From assembly GCA_945861565.1 (NCBI GenBank), contig CAMAUY010000043.1, forward strand, positions 1 through 38,991: a stretch of 38,991 nucleotides of DNA. The letters run 5' to 3'. Below, one piece after another: positions 15,390-25,100 of this stretch (its first letter is position 1; every line of letters starts with the position of its first letter). Source of the stretch: Akkermansia muciniphila. GTDB lineage: Bacteria > Verrucomicrobiota > Verrucomicrobiia > Limisphaerales > UBA9464. The notes beneath the pieces are model-generated. The model had not been told where the DNA came from. It did not search any database and saw only the letters and a program-made list of their open reading frames with translations. Made by a program: the position numbers and the translations under genes.

Positions 15390-17252
15390 TCACGGGACGG
15401 CTGACAGCGTGGATTCCGGGTCGGATCGGAGCTGATTCAACTGGACCAATCGGGCGAAGGCGCCGTTCGCCGAGACCAACACATTCCACGTTCCTTGTTC
15501 GATCAGCCGGCCCTGGTCGAGGACGACGATCCAATCGACATTGCGCACCGTCGAAAGGCGGTGGGCGATTACCACCACGGTGCGACCCTCCGCAGCCGAC
15601 TCGAGTGCGCGCTGAACCTCCTGTTCCGAGGCGGAATCCAGGGCCGAGGTTGCTTCATCGAGAATCAGGAGACGCGGATTGCGAACCACCGCCCGGGCAA
15701 TCGCGAGGCGCTGGCGTTGTCCGCCCGAAAGCATGGAACCGCGCTCACCCACCACCGTATCGAGACCGTCGGGTAGGCCGGCAATCAGCTCGGACAAATG
15801 AGCTACCTTCAGCGCCGCGTGAATCTCGTCGCGGGTCGCATGAGGAAGTCCATAGGCGACATTGCGTGCAATCGTGTCGTTAAACAGGAAGGGCTCCTGT
15901 TCCACCACGGCCAGCTGGCGATGCCAGGATTCCGGGGAAAATTCCCAGTAGTCCCGACCATCCACCCGGATGCAACCGGAGGTCGGCTCGCGCAATCGAA
16001 GCAGCAGGCTCGCCAGAGTCGTCTTGCCCGAGCCGGAACTCCCGACCAACGCCACCTTCTTTCCGGCCGGAACCGAGAACGACACATCGCAAAGAGCCTC
16101 CCGTCCGTTCGGATACGAATAGCCGAGATTCTCGAAGGAAATCTGATCACGCACTCCGGCAAAATTCTCCATCCCAAACGGTTTTCGAGGGAATTTCGGC
16201 TCCCGGAACCAAGTCTCCAGCTCCCGGAGAGCCCCCGACGCGTAGGTTGCCAGACTGTAGTGAGTCATCAATTGATTCAGCACGGGCAGCGTCCGCATGA
16301 GCATCAATCCAATGACCATCAATGCCGACGGCGCGAGGTGCTTCGGCACGATCAGCCAATGATATGTCCCCACCACTACCATCATCGACCCAATCATGCC
16401 GACCGACTCGGCCAAAGGCATGGTGCTCGCGTTGGTCGCACGGCCCGCCTCGTCTGCGATCGACAGGACATTGTTTGCCTTTTGAAAACTGGCCGTTGCA
16501 TAAGCCTGGGCTCCCGTAGCTCGAATCACCCGGATTCCTCCCGTCGCCTCGGAAATCTGGCCCGCCAGCATCCGATGCCCGTGGGCCACTTCTCTCCCGA
16601 TCCGTTTCAAACGGCGGTGTAACATGGACGTCGAAAATATGACAAAGACCACCACAAGACCCAGCCCAGCCGCCACCTGCCAGGATTGACTCACGGCCGC
16701 AGTGAGGTACGCCAATGCCACCAGCAGGCGGAGTGCCATCAAGAGGAGGTTATCGACCACGATGGTCGAATGATGGATGTTGGAGGTAAATGCCGAGGCG
16801 ATTTCCCCCGATTTCCGGGACTCCAATACCCCTAAATCAACCTCCTGCAAATGAGCGAATAGGTCGGTTCGGAGGTTACGTGAGATGCGCATCATGAGGC
16901 GATTAAGGAGTCTCAGGCTCAGCAGTTGGACCTGCCCTTTGACCAGAATCACGACCGCGATGAACGTGCAAAAGAATCCGATCTGAAACGTCGGGCCGCG
17001 CCCGGGAAACAACTGCCGGAGTTGTGCTGGAAAATCCAACCAACCCTTCATCGGCCGCCCCCGAATACCCCCCTCCATCGCCGTCAGCAAATCGATCAAG
17101 GGAACGAGCAGGGCAACACCAAACACCTCCAGGAGTGCCGCCAGCAGCGTCGTGAGGAACCCGGCAACCACGAGCCTTCGGCCCGGCCGCATATGGTCGC
17201 GTAACCGCCACACCTGGCTCAATAATTCAAGAAAGCTTCGAAAATGTGACAT
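15390..17252 (-). CDS. ABC exporter, fused permease and ATPase (MsbA-like)
   Basis: A 620-residue half-transporter. The N-terminal membrane domain (about 25-330) has six hydrophobic helices, with LEVFGVALLVPLIDLL in the first. The C-terminal nucleotide-binding domain has Walker A GSSGSGKTT (about 402-412), Q-loop VVEQEPFLFND, signature LSGGQRQRLAIARA (about 506-519), Walker B LLILDEATSALD (about 527-538) and an H-loop VVIAHRLSTV. It works as a dimer exporting lipids, peptides or drugs. The MsbA/BmrA-type subfamily is likely but the substrate is not evident. The start is an ATG at 17252. It is separated from alaS by 108 bp and is probably transcribed on its own. Confidence 0.93.
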   Translation of the reverse strand: MSHFRSFLELLSQVWRLRDHMRPGRRLVVAGFLTTLLAALLEVFGVALLVPLIDLLTAMEGGIRGRPMKGWLDFPAQLRQLFPGRGPTFQIGFFCTFIAVVILVKGQVQLLSLRLLNRLMMRISRNLRTDLFAHLQEVDLGVLESRKSGEIASAFTSNIHHSTIVVDNLLLMALRLLVALAYLTAAVSQSWQVAAGLGLVVVFVIFSTSMLHRRLKRIGREVAHGHRMLAGQISEATGGIRVIRATGAQAYATASFQKANNVLSIADEAGRATNASTMPLAESVGMIGSMMVVVGTYHWLIVPKHLAPSALMVIGLMLMRTLPVLNQLMTHYSLATYASGALRELETWFREPKFPRKPFGMENFAGVRDQISFENLGYSYPNGREALCDVSFSVPAGKKVALVGSSGSGKTTLASLLLRLREPTSGCIRVDGRDYWEFSPESWHRQLAVVEQEPFLFNDTIARNVAYGLPHATRDEIHAALKVAHLSELIAGLPDGLDTVVGERGSMLSGGQRQRLAIARAVVRNPRLLILDEATSALDSASEQEVQRALESAAEGRTVVVIAHRLSTVRNVDWIVVLDQGRLIEQGTWNVLVSANGAFARLVQLNQLRSDPESTLSAVP

Positions 17253-17562
17253 TTCGTTGTCGACCGTTGCCAGCCACAGATACGCGGCGGTTCTGCACAG
17301 CGTGTCCTGCCACGACCTGTCGTGTCGAGCTCTCCCCCCAAACCCTCAGCAAGACGCAGTGCCGCCTAAATAAACCCCCGTGCCAGGATGAGTGGAGGTC
17401 AACGCGCGGCAGCGACGCAAGGGGGATGCGGGTGCATCCCGAAAATTCGTCCGGCGCGCGACACTTGCCGCGTACACAGCGATACGGTATGAAATGGATC
17501 GCGTCTCTTGGCCGTTCGAGGGTTGAGAAACGGGTTGACCCAAGACACTGACCCAAAGCGCA
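17253..17562. other. Divergent intergenic region with a perfect hairpin
   Basis: This 310-bp region separates divergently transcribed genes. It contains a perfect hairpin GGGATGC-GGGT-GCATCCC (17423-17440) without a T tract, so it is more likely a repeat or operator than a terminator. Short open frames exist on both strands but none shows a recognisable protein. No convincing promoter was found. Confidence 0.4.
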
Positions 17563-18276
17563 ATGACAGCACCGAATTCGACCGCAACGAGATTCAGCGT
17601 CCGTTGGACCGGGCTGATTTACCTCGCCGCAGTCGTCGCGCTCATCGCCACCGCCCGACATTTCCATGCGCAAGACCTGCTCCAGCAGACACTCGACTGG
17701 GTCGGCCAACTGGGGCCGTGGGGCCCGGTCCTCTTTATCGGGATCTACGTGGGCGCCACCGTCCTGTTCGTTCCCGCGTCCGTCTTGACGTTGGGTGCGG
17801 GTGCCGTGTTCGGTGTGGTGTGGGGTTCAATTTATATCTCAATCGCCTCGACCCTAGGAGCGACCACCGCCTTTCTCCTGGGCCGGTATCTCGCCCGCGC
17901 CGCGGTTACACGCGCCATGGAAGGCAACGAACGCTTTACGGCCATCGATCGGGCCGTCGCGAACGATGGCTGGAAAATCGTCGGATTGACACGCCTCTCC
18001 CCCGTATTTCCGTTTGCGCTGCTCAACTATGCATTCGGCCTCACGCGGGTGAAACTCGGTCATTTCGTGCTCGCCTCCTGGATCGGAATGATGCCTGGAA
18101 CGGTGCTATATGTCTATCTTGGTTCGCTGGCGAAGGCCGCCACCAGCGAACGAACCCGAAGCATCACCGAATGGGTGCTCTCCGGCGTCGGACTGCTCGC
18201 CACGGTCGTCGTCACGATTTATATAACCCGGATCGCCAAGCGGGCGCTGGCGAAGCGAATTGCAACAACGACTTGA
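17563..18276 (+). CDS. TVP38/TMEM64 family membrane protein (SNARE-associated/DedA-like)
   Basis: A 237-residue inner-membrane protein of the VTT/DedA-like superfamily. The core has GPWGPVLFIGIYVGATVLFVPASVLTLGAGAVFGVVWGSIYISIASTLGATTAFLLGRYLAR (about 48-110), the conserved FVPGS-like re-entrant region. VGLTRLSPVFPFALLNYAFGLTRVKLGHFVLASWIGMMPGTVLYVYLGS (about 142-190) is the family hallmark [FY]LLRLSPxxPfxxxNYxxGLtxxxxxxyxxxsxxGxxPgtxxyvyxG. Roughly five to six helices are predicted. Relatives act in lipid scrambling or transport, and the bacterial role is unsettled. The TGA stop overlaps by one base the ATG of the prepilin relic that follows. Confidence 0.9.
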   Translation: MTAPNSTATRFSVRWTGLIYLAAVVALIATARHFHAQDLLQQTLDWVGQLGPWGPVLFIGIYVGATVLFVPASVLTLGAGAVFGVVWGSIYISIASTLGATTAFLLGRYLARAAVTRAMEGNERFTAIDRAVANDGWKIVGLTRLSPVFPFALLNYAFGLTRVKLGHFVLASWIGMMPGTVLYVYLGSLAKAATSERTRSITEWVLSGVGLLATVVVTIYITRIAKRALAKRIATTT

Positions 18277-18521
18277 TGATTCCCTTAGTTCCACAGGTTC
18301 CGTCGTCCGGATTCGCGTTGATCGAGTTGTGGGTCGTCATCACGGTCCGGCCCCCCAAACGCCGCCGGAAGAACCGGACCCGGCACCCCGCTCCAGGCAA
18401 GTACGGACTCACGTGCCAACAAATTGCCAATCTCCAACCGGCGGCAGGATGCCCGCCGCCACGTGGCGTCAGGGGGATGACATTTTCAGCTGGGGTATCG
18501 GCGCGGATTGTGTTCCGGTGA
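18276..18521 (+). pseudogene. Relic of a type IV prepilin-like leader (GFALIELWVVITV)
   Basis: A short frame starts with an ATG overlapping the upstream stop and reads MIPLVPQVPSSGFALIELWVVITV. This is one change (T to A) from the consensus GFTLIEL, and W replaces the usual L after it. The hydrophobic helix that follows GFTLIELLVVIAII in prepilins is cut after about six residues by basic, proline-rich sequence with no further similarity. PVC genomes carry many small prepilin-like proteins with this leader. It is probably a decayed copy; chance similarity is possible, but seven consecutive leader positions argue against it. Confidence 0.5.
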
Positions 18522-18544
18522 CGCACAAACATACTCTCGATCTT

Positions 18545-19078
18545 ATGAAGCTCGTCCAACGCATTCTGGTCTTCCTGCTGGTCTTTGTGGCGCTGTTCGC
18601 GGTCGTCGGGTTCCTCTTACCGGCACAGTATCACGTCGAGCGGTCCACGATCGTCCAGGCGGCGCCGGAGAAAGTCTTCGGCATCGCGGCCGACCTGCGG
18701 ACTTGGGAGGAGTGGACCGCGTGGAATCTGCAGATGGATCCGACGATGAAACGCACCTTCTCCGGGCCGACTTCGGGCGTGGGTGCGGCCGTCTCGTGGG
18801 ACGGTAAGAAGGCCGGCCACGGCGACCTAAAACTGACGAAGGCGACGCCACCGACGGAATTCACCTACGACCTGTCCTTTGAGCACGGGCGGTTCAAGTC
18901 CGTCGGGACGATGGAGTTCGAGCCGACTGACGACGGCACCACGGTCACCTGGACCGACGACGGGGACGTTGGCAGGAACCCATTCTACCGTTGGATGGGC
19001 CTGGGGATGGACAAGTTGATGGGCCCGGATTTCGAGAAAGGGCTTGCGGGACTGAAAGTGCTCGCTGAGCGGAAATAG
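18545..19078 (+). CDS. Membrane-anchored SRPBCC (polyketide cyclase-like) family protein
   Basis: A 177-residue protein with an N-terminal hydrophobic helix (about 6-26, ILVFLLVFVALFAVVGFLL) and then an SRPBCC/START-like domain. The domain starts with YHVERSTIVQAAPEKVFGIAADLRTWEEWTAWN, the typical first strand, helix and WxxW loop. It ends with the long helix YRWMGLGMDKLMGPDFEKGLAGLKVLAE. SRPBCC domains form a hydrophobic cavity for small ligands; the ligand here is unknown. The ATG at 18545 gives a short basic N terminus before the helix. The frame is open upstream, but only over the prepilin relic. It probably faces the periplasm. Confidence 0.88.
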   Translation: MKLVQRILVFLLVFVALFAVVGFLLPAQYHVERSTIVQAAPEKVFGIAADLRTWEEWTAWNLQMDPTMKRTFSGPTSGVGAAVSWDGKKAGHGDLKLTKATPPTEFTYDLSFEHGRFKSVGTMEFEPTDDGTTVTWTDDGDVGRNPFYRWMGLGMDKLMGPDFEKGLAGLKVLAERK

Positions 19079-19146
19079 GCATAGGTCACCGACTCAGCCG
19101 TTTCACCCCACTTTGCCTCTTTCCTTCCACTCAAGATTATGTCCTA

Positions 19147-22100
19147 GTGCTCTCAAAGTCCCAATACGGCGTTCGCCTGAGTGTTCCTGCCCCGCACGCG
19201 CACCAATCTTTCCGCTATATGAACTTTCCCTTCCGATGTTCCACCCCCCTCCAGCGTGGGTTTTTCTTACTGACGGGTTGGTTAATACTCTTCGCCATCA
19301 ACCCACTGTTATACGCTGCATTCCGGTTGACGGTCGTTTCGTCTGACGCGGACCAGGGCGTGCAAATCCGGCTCACCGAAGCCGGCTCGACCCCCGTTCG
19401 CCTCGAGGTGTCCACCGACTTTCAGAATTGGAAACCGGTCGGCCTTTTCAATCCCGCCTCCGCCCAACCCGATCTGACCGACTCAACCTCCACCCGCGCC
19501 CTAACGCGATTCTACCGCGCCGTGGCCGTGGACCCCGTCACGGCGATCTACCGTGTCACCCCCGATCGCGGATCGCCCGGAGATACCGTGGAGATCATCG
19601 GCCAGTATTTTGGCGCGACACCATCCGCCAACCAAATCACCCTTGGCTCGACGCCGGCTAACGTCCTGGAGGCCACCAGCACCCGTCTGAAGGTCGAAGT
19701 GCCGATTGGGGCATCGTCAGCCTCGTTCCTCTTGAAGACGACAACCGGCGACGCTCTCAGTCCGGATCCCTTTCTGGTACTTGACACGCTTCAAGTCCGA
19801 CTGAGCCTCCCTTCCTCCCTGACCGGTCAGCCTTTCGTGGTGCTATCCACTTCCGATGTAGTCCCGGCCACGAATGGCCTGGCGACCGTCCAATCTCCCG
19901 CCGGATTTCCGACCTTGATCTCCGCAATTCCCCAGGGGACCAACATCGACACCTTCCTGTCCGCGGTTCATCTGGGCCAGACCAACAGGCTTACCCTCGA
20001 TGCCACCAGCACCGCCCACTCATTGGTCTTCCAGTTCCCCCTCCTGATGACCTTCGAGCCAGAACGGGCAGCACATCTCCTGGCTCTTATGCAGGCGGAT
20101 CTCGCGGTCAAAGACCTCGTGAACTTCGTGACATCGGCTCTCGCCAACCGGACCAACCCGCTGGACGCGTCAGGGTACGCCTTAGTTTACGAGCAGGCGG
20201 TGATTTCGATCGTCAACAGCCCCGCCTTGGCGGCCCTGGCGGCGGAACCGGCTCCACGCCGAACCGCCTTTGAGAAACAGGCTGCCGGGCCATCAACGGG
20301 TGTCTATCCCCTGGAGCCGTTTGCAACCCGGTGGGTGGAACTTCCTTACGACGGCAAGAAGGGCGGTTATGTGCTCGAGGCCTTCCAGCACCCCGTGGGA
20401 AAGCTTCCCAGGTTACTCAACCCGGTGGACTGGGTGGTGAGATTTCAGGAGGTCGAGCCCGACCTGGCGTTTCCCAATGGGCGGGACGATATCCTGGCCA
20501 GCCTGCGGGATCCGGACCCACAACCAATCGCATACCCGCTGCGCCCCGGATATGATCGGACCGCCAACATTTCGGCCGATCTCATCTTCGCCCGCTTCAA
20601 TATCCTTTCCTACGTGTCGAAGGCGGCCTTTAAGGAGGTTACTAAATTTGTGGGACTAGCCAAGGAGTCGTCGATCAAGTTTCCGAACACGGACGCTATC
20701 TATGCCATGCGAGCCATCGGCCCGTCGTTCCTATCCTCCTGGGGTAGCGATCTGGGGTTTGTCGACTCGAACTACCCCGATGAACACGCACGGGCCATCG
20801 GGGTAAACCTGATCGCTATGATGATTGATGTCCTCAGTGCTGCCATCGACAAGGGCTATCTGGACTCCGTGTTCGATAAGGATTCAAAGGATCAGGACAA
20901 GCTCTCCCTGAAAACCTTCGATGAGGCCGTGAAGATCGCTCCAAGCATCCGCAGCGCCAGTGATATTCTACCGGCTGTGATGAAATTGGGTCAGTTCTTT
21001 ACCAAGGAATTGGCCAGCCTGCTTCTGAAGACGGGTTTCGACTCCACGGTGAAGGCCGGTCAGGAGAAGGCGGCCGGCTATTTCGCCGCAAAGGAGGGGA
21101 ACTACTTGAAGGTATCGAAGGCGATGACCGGGATTTTCGACAACAAGGCTCTCAAGATCATTTCCTCGCTCGGCCAGGTCGCGGAGCGGATCGACGGCTT
21201 TATCGAAACCAGCCCGGTGGAAACCACGCTGGTTGTCGTGGGCGATCCATTCCGCTTGGTCATCGAGTCGGTCGTTCCTTCGACCGCAGGCCCGGGCGCG
21301 GATGTCGAGATCACGTTCAAAGGAAGCCGGCAACTACGGGCGTTCAACCCCAATGTCCAGCGCGACGCGGTGAGCATCGAAGGCTCCGACAGCCTCCCGC
21401 TTTCCGTGAGCGCGGTCAAAGGGCCCGACGCTGCGGGGCGCCAAACTCTCACGGCTCGGATTCCCTCCACCGTCAGCGCATTTGCCGAAGGGAACTATAC
21501 GCTCTTTGTGAACACCCAGGGGCGGAAGGGATCGAGCCCCTTCAAGCTCACCATCAAAACCGTCATCACCGGACTCGCCCCGACGAACGGTTTCGCCGCG
21601 ACCGCCAACTTTGCGGGCAACTCATTTGACGGCACCCGAGTCTTCATCCAAGGCGCGAACATGTCCGCCAGCGACAGTGTCCTCTTTACCGGGCTGGGAG
21701 GCACGATTCCAGCCAAGTCCAAGTTCGCAGCAACCGGCGGTCTAACCGTGAACGTCCCTGCCGGGGCCGTCACGGGCCCCATCGTGGTGACCCATACCAA
21801 CCTTGCCAACCGCGAGGTTTACATGGCCACAAGCCACGTGTTCACCGCTCTCGGTCCTCCGGTTATCCAGTCCATGACCCCCGCAGTTGCGGCCGTCGGC
21901 GACTATGTCCAATTCCGAGTTCTCAATCTGGACGGGAACTTCGGGACCGTGCAGGTGTTATTTCCAACCAACTACTTTCCCACGGGAGTTTCCTTGGGTG
22001 GCTCGAACTTAATCTATACCACGGTGCCGACTAAAACTGTGTCCGGCTTGGTGCGTGTTGTAACACCCGCCGGCGAAGACACCCGCCTGCTCACCGTGAT

Positions 22101-25100
22101 TGATGCACCTCCCCGAATCGACCTCACCGGCGGGAGCCTAATCCCGGTCGGGCCTTTCAGCCCGATCAGCCTGGCCCGTGCCGTAGCCCTGGCGAACGGA
22201 GACGGGTTCGTCGATGACGACACCGATTACCAAATTCTTGATAACCGCCGAATCGATCTCGATCCTCCGCGCGAGGAAGGTGACTACATCACCCCCGATA
22301 ACCTGGGGGCCACGAACGTGGTCCGGTTCCAGATTGGACTGAACTTCGCGGACACCATCAACGTTAGCGGTCCGGTCTCCGGGGCGGTCATCCTCCGGGG
22401 AAACCAAGACTCCATCGCCGGGGATGGCCCCTTTGCGAACGACGTCACCTTGGCGGGAAACCGGCAAAGTTTCTTTGGAACCGCGAATGCGATTGTGACG
22501 TTGTCCGGGCATTTCAACGCGCTGAGCGGCACCTTCAATGGCCCGATCGTGATTACAGGGAACAGCAACCGGCTCAGCGGCCGGTATAGGGGACCGATTC
22601 TGATTGAGGGCGACTACAACATCCTCAACAGCGCCGAATATAATGGAACCATCACCATCATGGGCAGTCACAATAGCGTGGGGCAAAACACCGCGAACAT
22701 CCGGAGCAACACCGGCCCTGCGGTCATCGTCTATGGCAACGAGAATAAGGTGGCCGCAAACTTCAAAAACAACGCCGGGGATGCCGTCATCGTGGACGGC
22801 GGCTGGTTCAACACCATCGATTTCAACAGCTGTGTCAGCAACGGTGGGAACGGTATCGTGCTAACGGGGGGTGCCTCGTACAATCAGGTGATCATGCGCG
22901 CCGGGGCCAACGATCCGATCACGCGCAAGCCCGCCCGCGGGACCGGAAACAATGGCCACGCCGTCTATCTTCAGGGAGACGCTTCGTTCAATACCCTTTC
23001 GGGCGAGATTTGGGGCAACGGCGGAGACGGCTTGCGATTGGAAGGGCCGGGGGTCCATCACAACACCTTCTCCGGCAGCAGCACCCTTAATGAGCAAAAC
23101 GGGATCACCGTCCTGAACGGTGCCCACGACAACAAGCTGGGCTCCGCCAGCGCCACGGCCTTTTCATTCTCTGCGATTCATTGTGACGGCAACGGCCAGA
23201 ACGGCGTGGCCATCCTCGGTGGCTTGCAGACAACCGGCGCGTTTTATTGTTCCAGTAACGGGGCAAACGGGCTGCTGATCTCCGGCGTTAATGAAACGGT
23301 CCCGGACGGCACGTACTTCTTCCTTCTGACTGCCGCCTTCAGCTCGGAGACCGGAAACCAGCTGGCCGGCCTCCGATTGGAAAATGTGGTTCGCGGCGTG
23401 CGTGTGGTGAACCCGGGCTATAAGTTGAAGCTCGACGGCACTGGCATCGAACTGGACGGCGCGGGGGTCACAGGCAACACCCTCGAGCTGAACGTCACGG
23501 AATCCCGAACGAACGGAGTCGTCGTGCGCAAGGCCTCGGGCAACAATCTGAAACTGTCGATAACCAAGTGCATGGGTCCGGGGCTTGTTCTGGAGGGAGC
23601 GTCCGACAACAACGTGCGCCTCTCGGAGCTCAACGACAATCAGGACGTCGGCCTCCGCGTGACCGGAGGCTCCTTTGGCAACCATTTCCAACCTTCCGCC
23701 TTCACCGCCTTTGTCGGGGGTAACCGCACTGGCGCCATTATTGAAGGCGGCAGCCACGACAACGTTTTCGAGGGCTTAGGGTTCAACAAGAACGGAGACT
23801 ATGCCGCCATCCTCACCGGCCTCGGCACCCGCAATAACGTGTTCCTCAGGACCGTGTTTGTCGGAGCGCTCAAGGACGGCCTCCTGGTCGAAGCCGGGGC
23901 GAGCGACAATGAAATCGGCCGGGTCTCTCAAAATCCCTTGAACAATCGTCTCGTGCTGAATGCCCGCGACAACGGCCTTGCTGGCATCCGTATCACCGGC
24001 CCCACCACGCGGGGCAACAACGTCGCCAACTGCCTTTTCCTGCCCACCGGCAACACCCTCCAGCCTGCCGGGCTCCTCATCGAAAACGGCGCGCCCGACA
24101 CGTCCGTTCACGACAACACCTTCTTCAGGAATGTCGAAGGCGTTCTCCTCCGTGACGGTGCCCGAGGCACGATCCTGCTCAACAACCGTTTCCAATCCAA
24201 CACCGTCTCGGCCGTCACGATCTCCAACGCCCAGTTTTCGATCATCGGCGGCCCCGCCGTGACCGACCCGAACAACGTCTTCAACAATGCCGTCGGCGTC
24301 CTCCTCACCGGCCCTAATTCTTCAGGGAACACCGTCTTCAATAACTTCATCACGGACAATACCGACGGTGTCCTCATCCAGGACCGGTCTCATGACAACA
24401 CCTTCGGCCCGGATAACCTTGTCCAGCGCAACGTCCATGGCTTCCGCCTTGAGTCCGCCAGACGAAACCAAATAACTAGAAATACCATCACCGACAATCC
24501 GGGCAATGGGGTCGACTTGTCTCAGGAATCCGTTTTCAATCGGGTCACTCTCAATACCATTGCCAGAAACAACGTCGGAATCCACGCCCATGGCGCGAGC
24601 ACTCATGCCAACACCTTCCTCCAAAACTCCATCGCGAACCATGGGGGCCCCCGCTCGGGAATCCTCCTGACCGGAAGCGCCAATGGAGCGATCTCCGAAC
24701 CGCGCTTGATCGAGATCCAAAGTAGCGCCGTCGCCGGGACCTCCACCGCCCCCGACGAATCCATCATCGAACTATTCCAGGACTCCGCCGACGAGGGCGA
24801 AATCTACCTGGGCACGACCACCGTCAACAACGGCCGCTTCCGCGTGCCCGTGACCGTGGACCCGAACCAGGCCGGGTTTCTCTTCAATCTCACCGCCACG
24901 GTGACGGACCCCTCCGGAAACACGTCCGAGTTTGGAATGTTATATCGCGAGGACTATCCGCCCGCCCGGGTCCTCTTCTCCTCCACCCGCGACGGCAATG
25001 CCGAAATCTATGGGGCCGGGGGCAACGCCCCCACGGCCACCCCGAAGAACCTTACCAACAACCGGGCCGAAGATACCCACCCCACGGCCGCCCCTGGATG

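Noticed and set aside
17508..18275. Plus-strand open frame overlapping the VTT gene in another frame
   Set aside because: The VTT gene is well supported in its own frame. Only the downstream piece with GFALIEL is kept, as a prepilin relic.
22138..22686. Minus-strand open frame of 182 codons within the giant gene
   Set aside because: It falls in beta-helix-coding sequence that is repetitive and valine/asparagine-rich; the antisense frame has no independent support.
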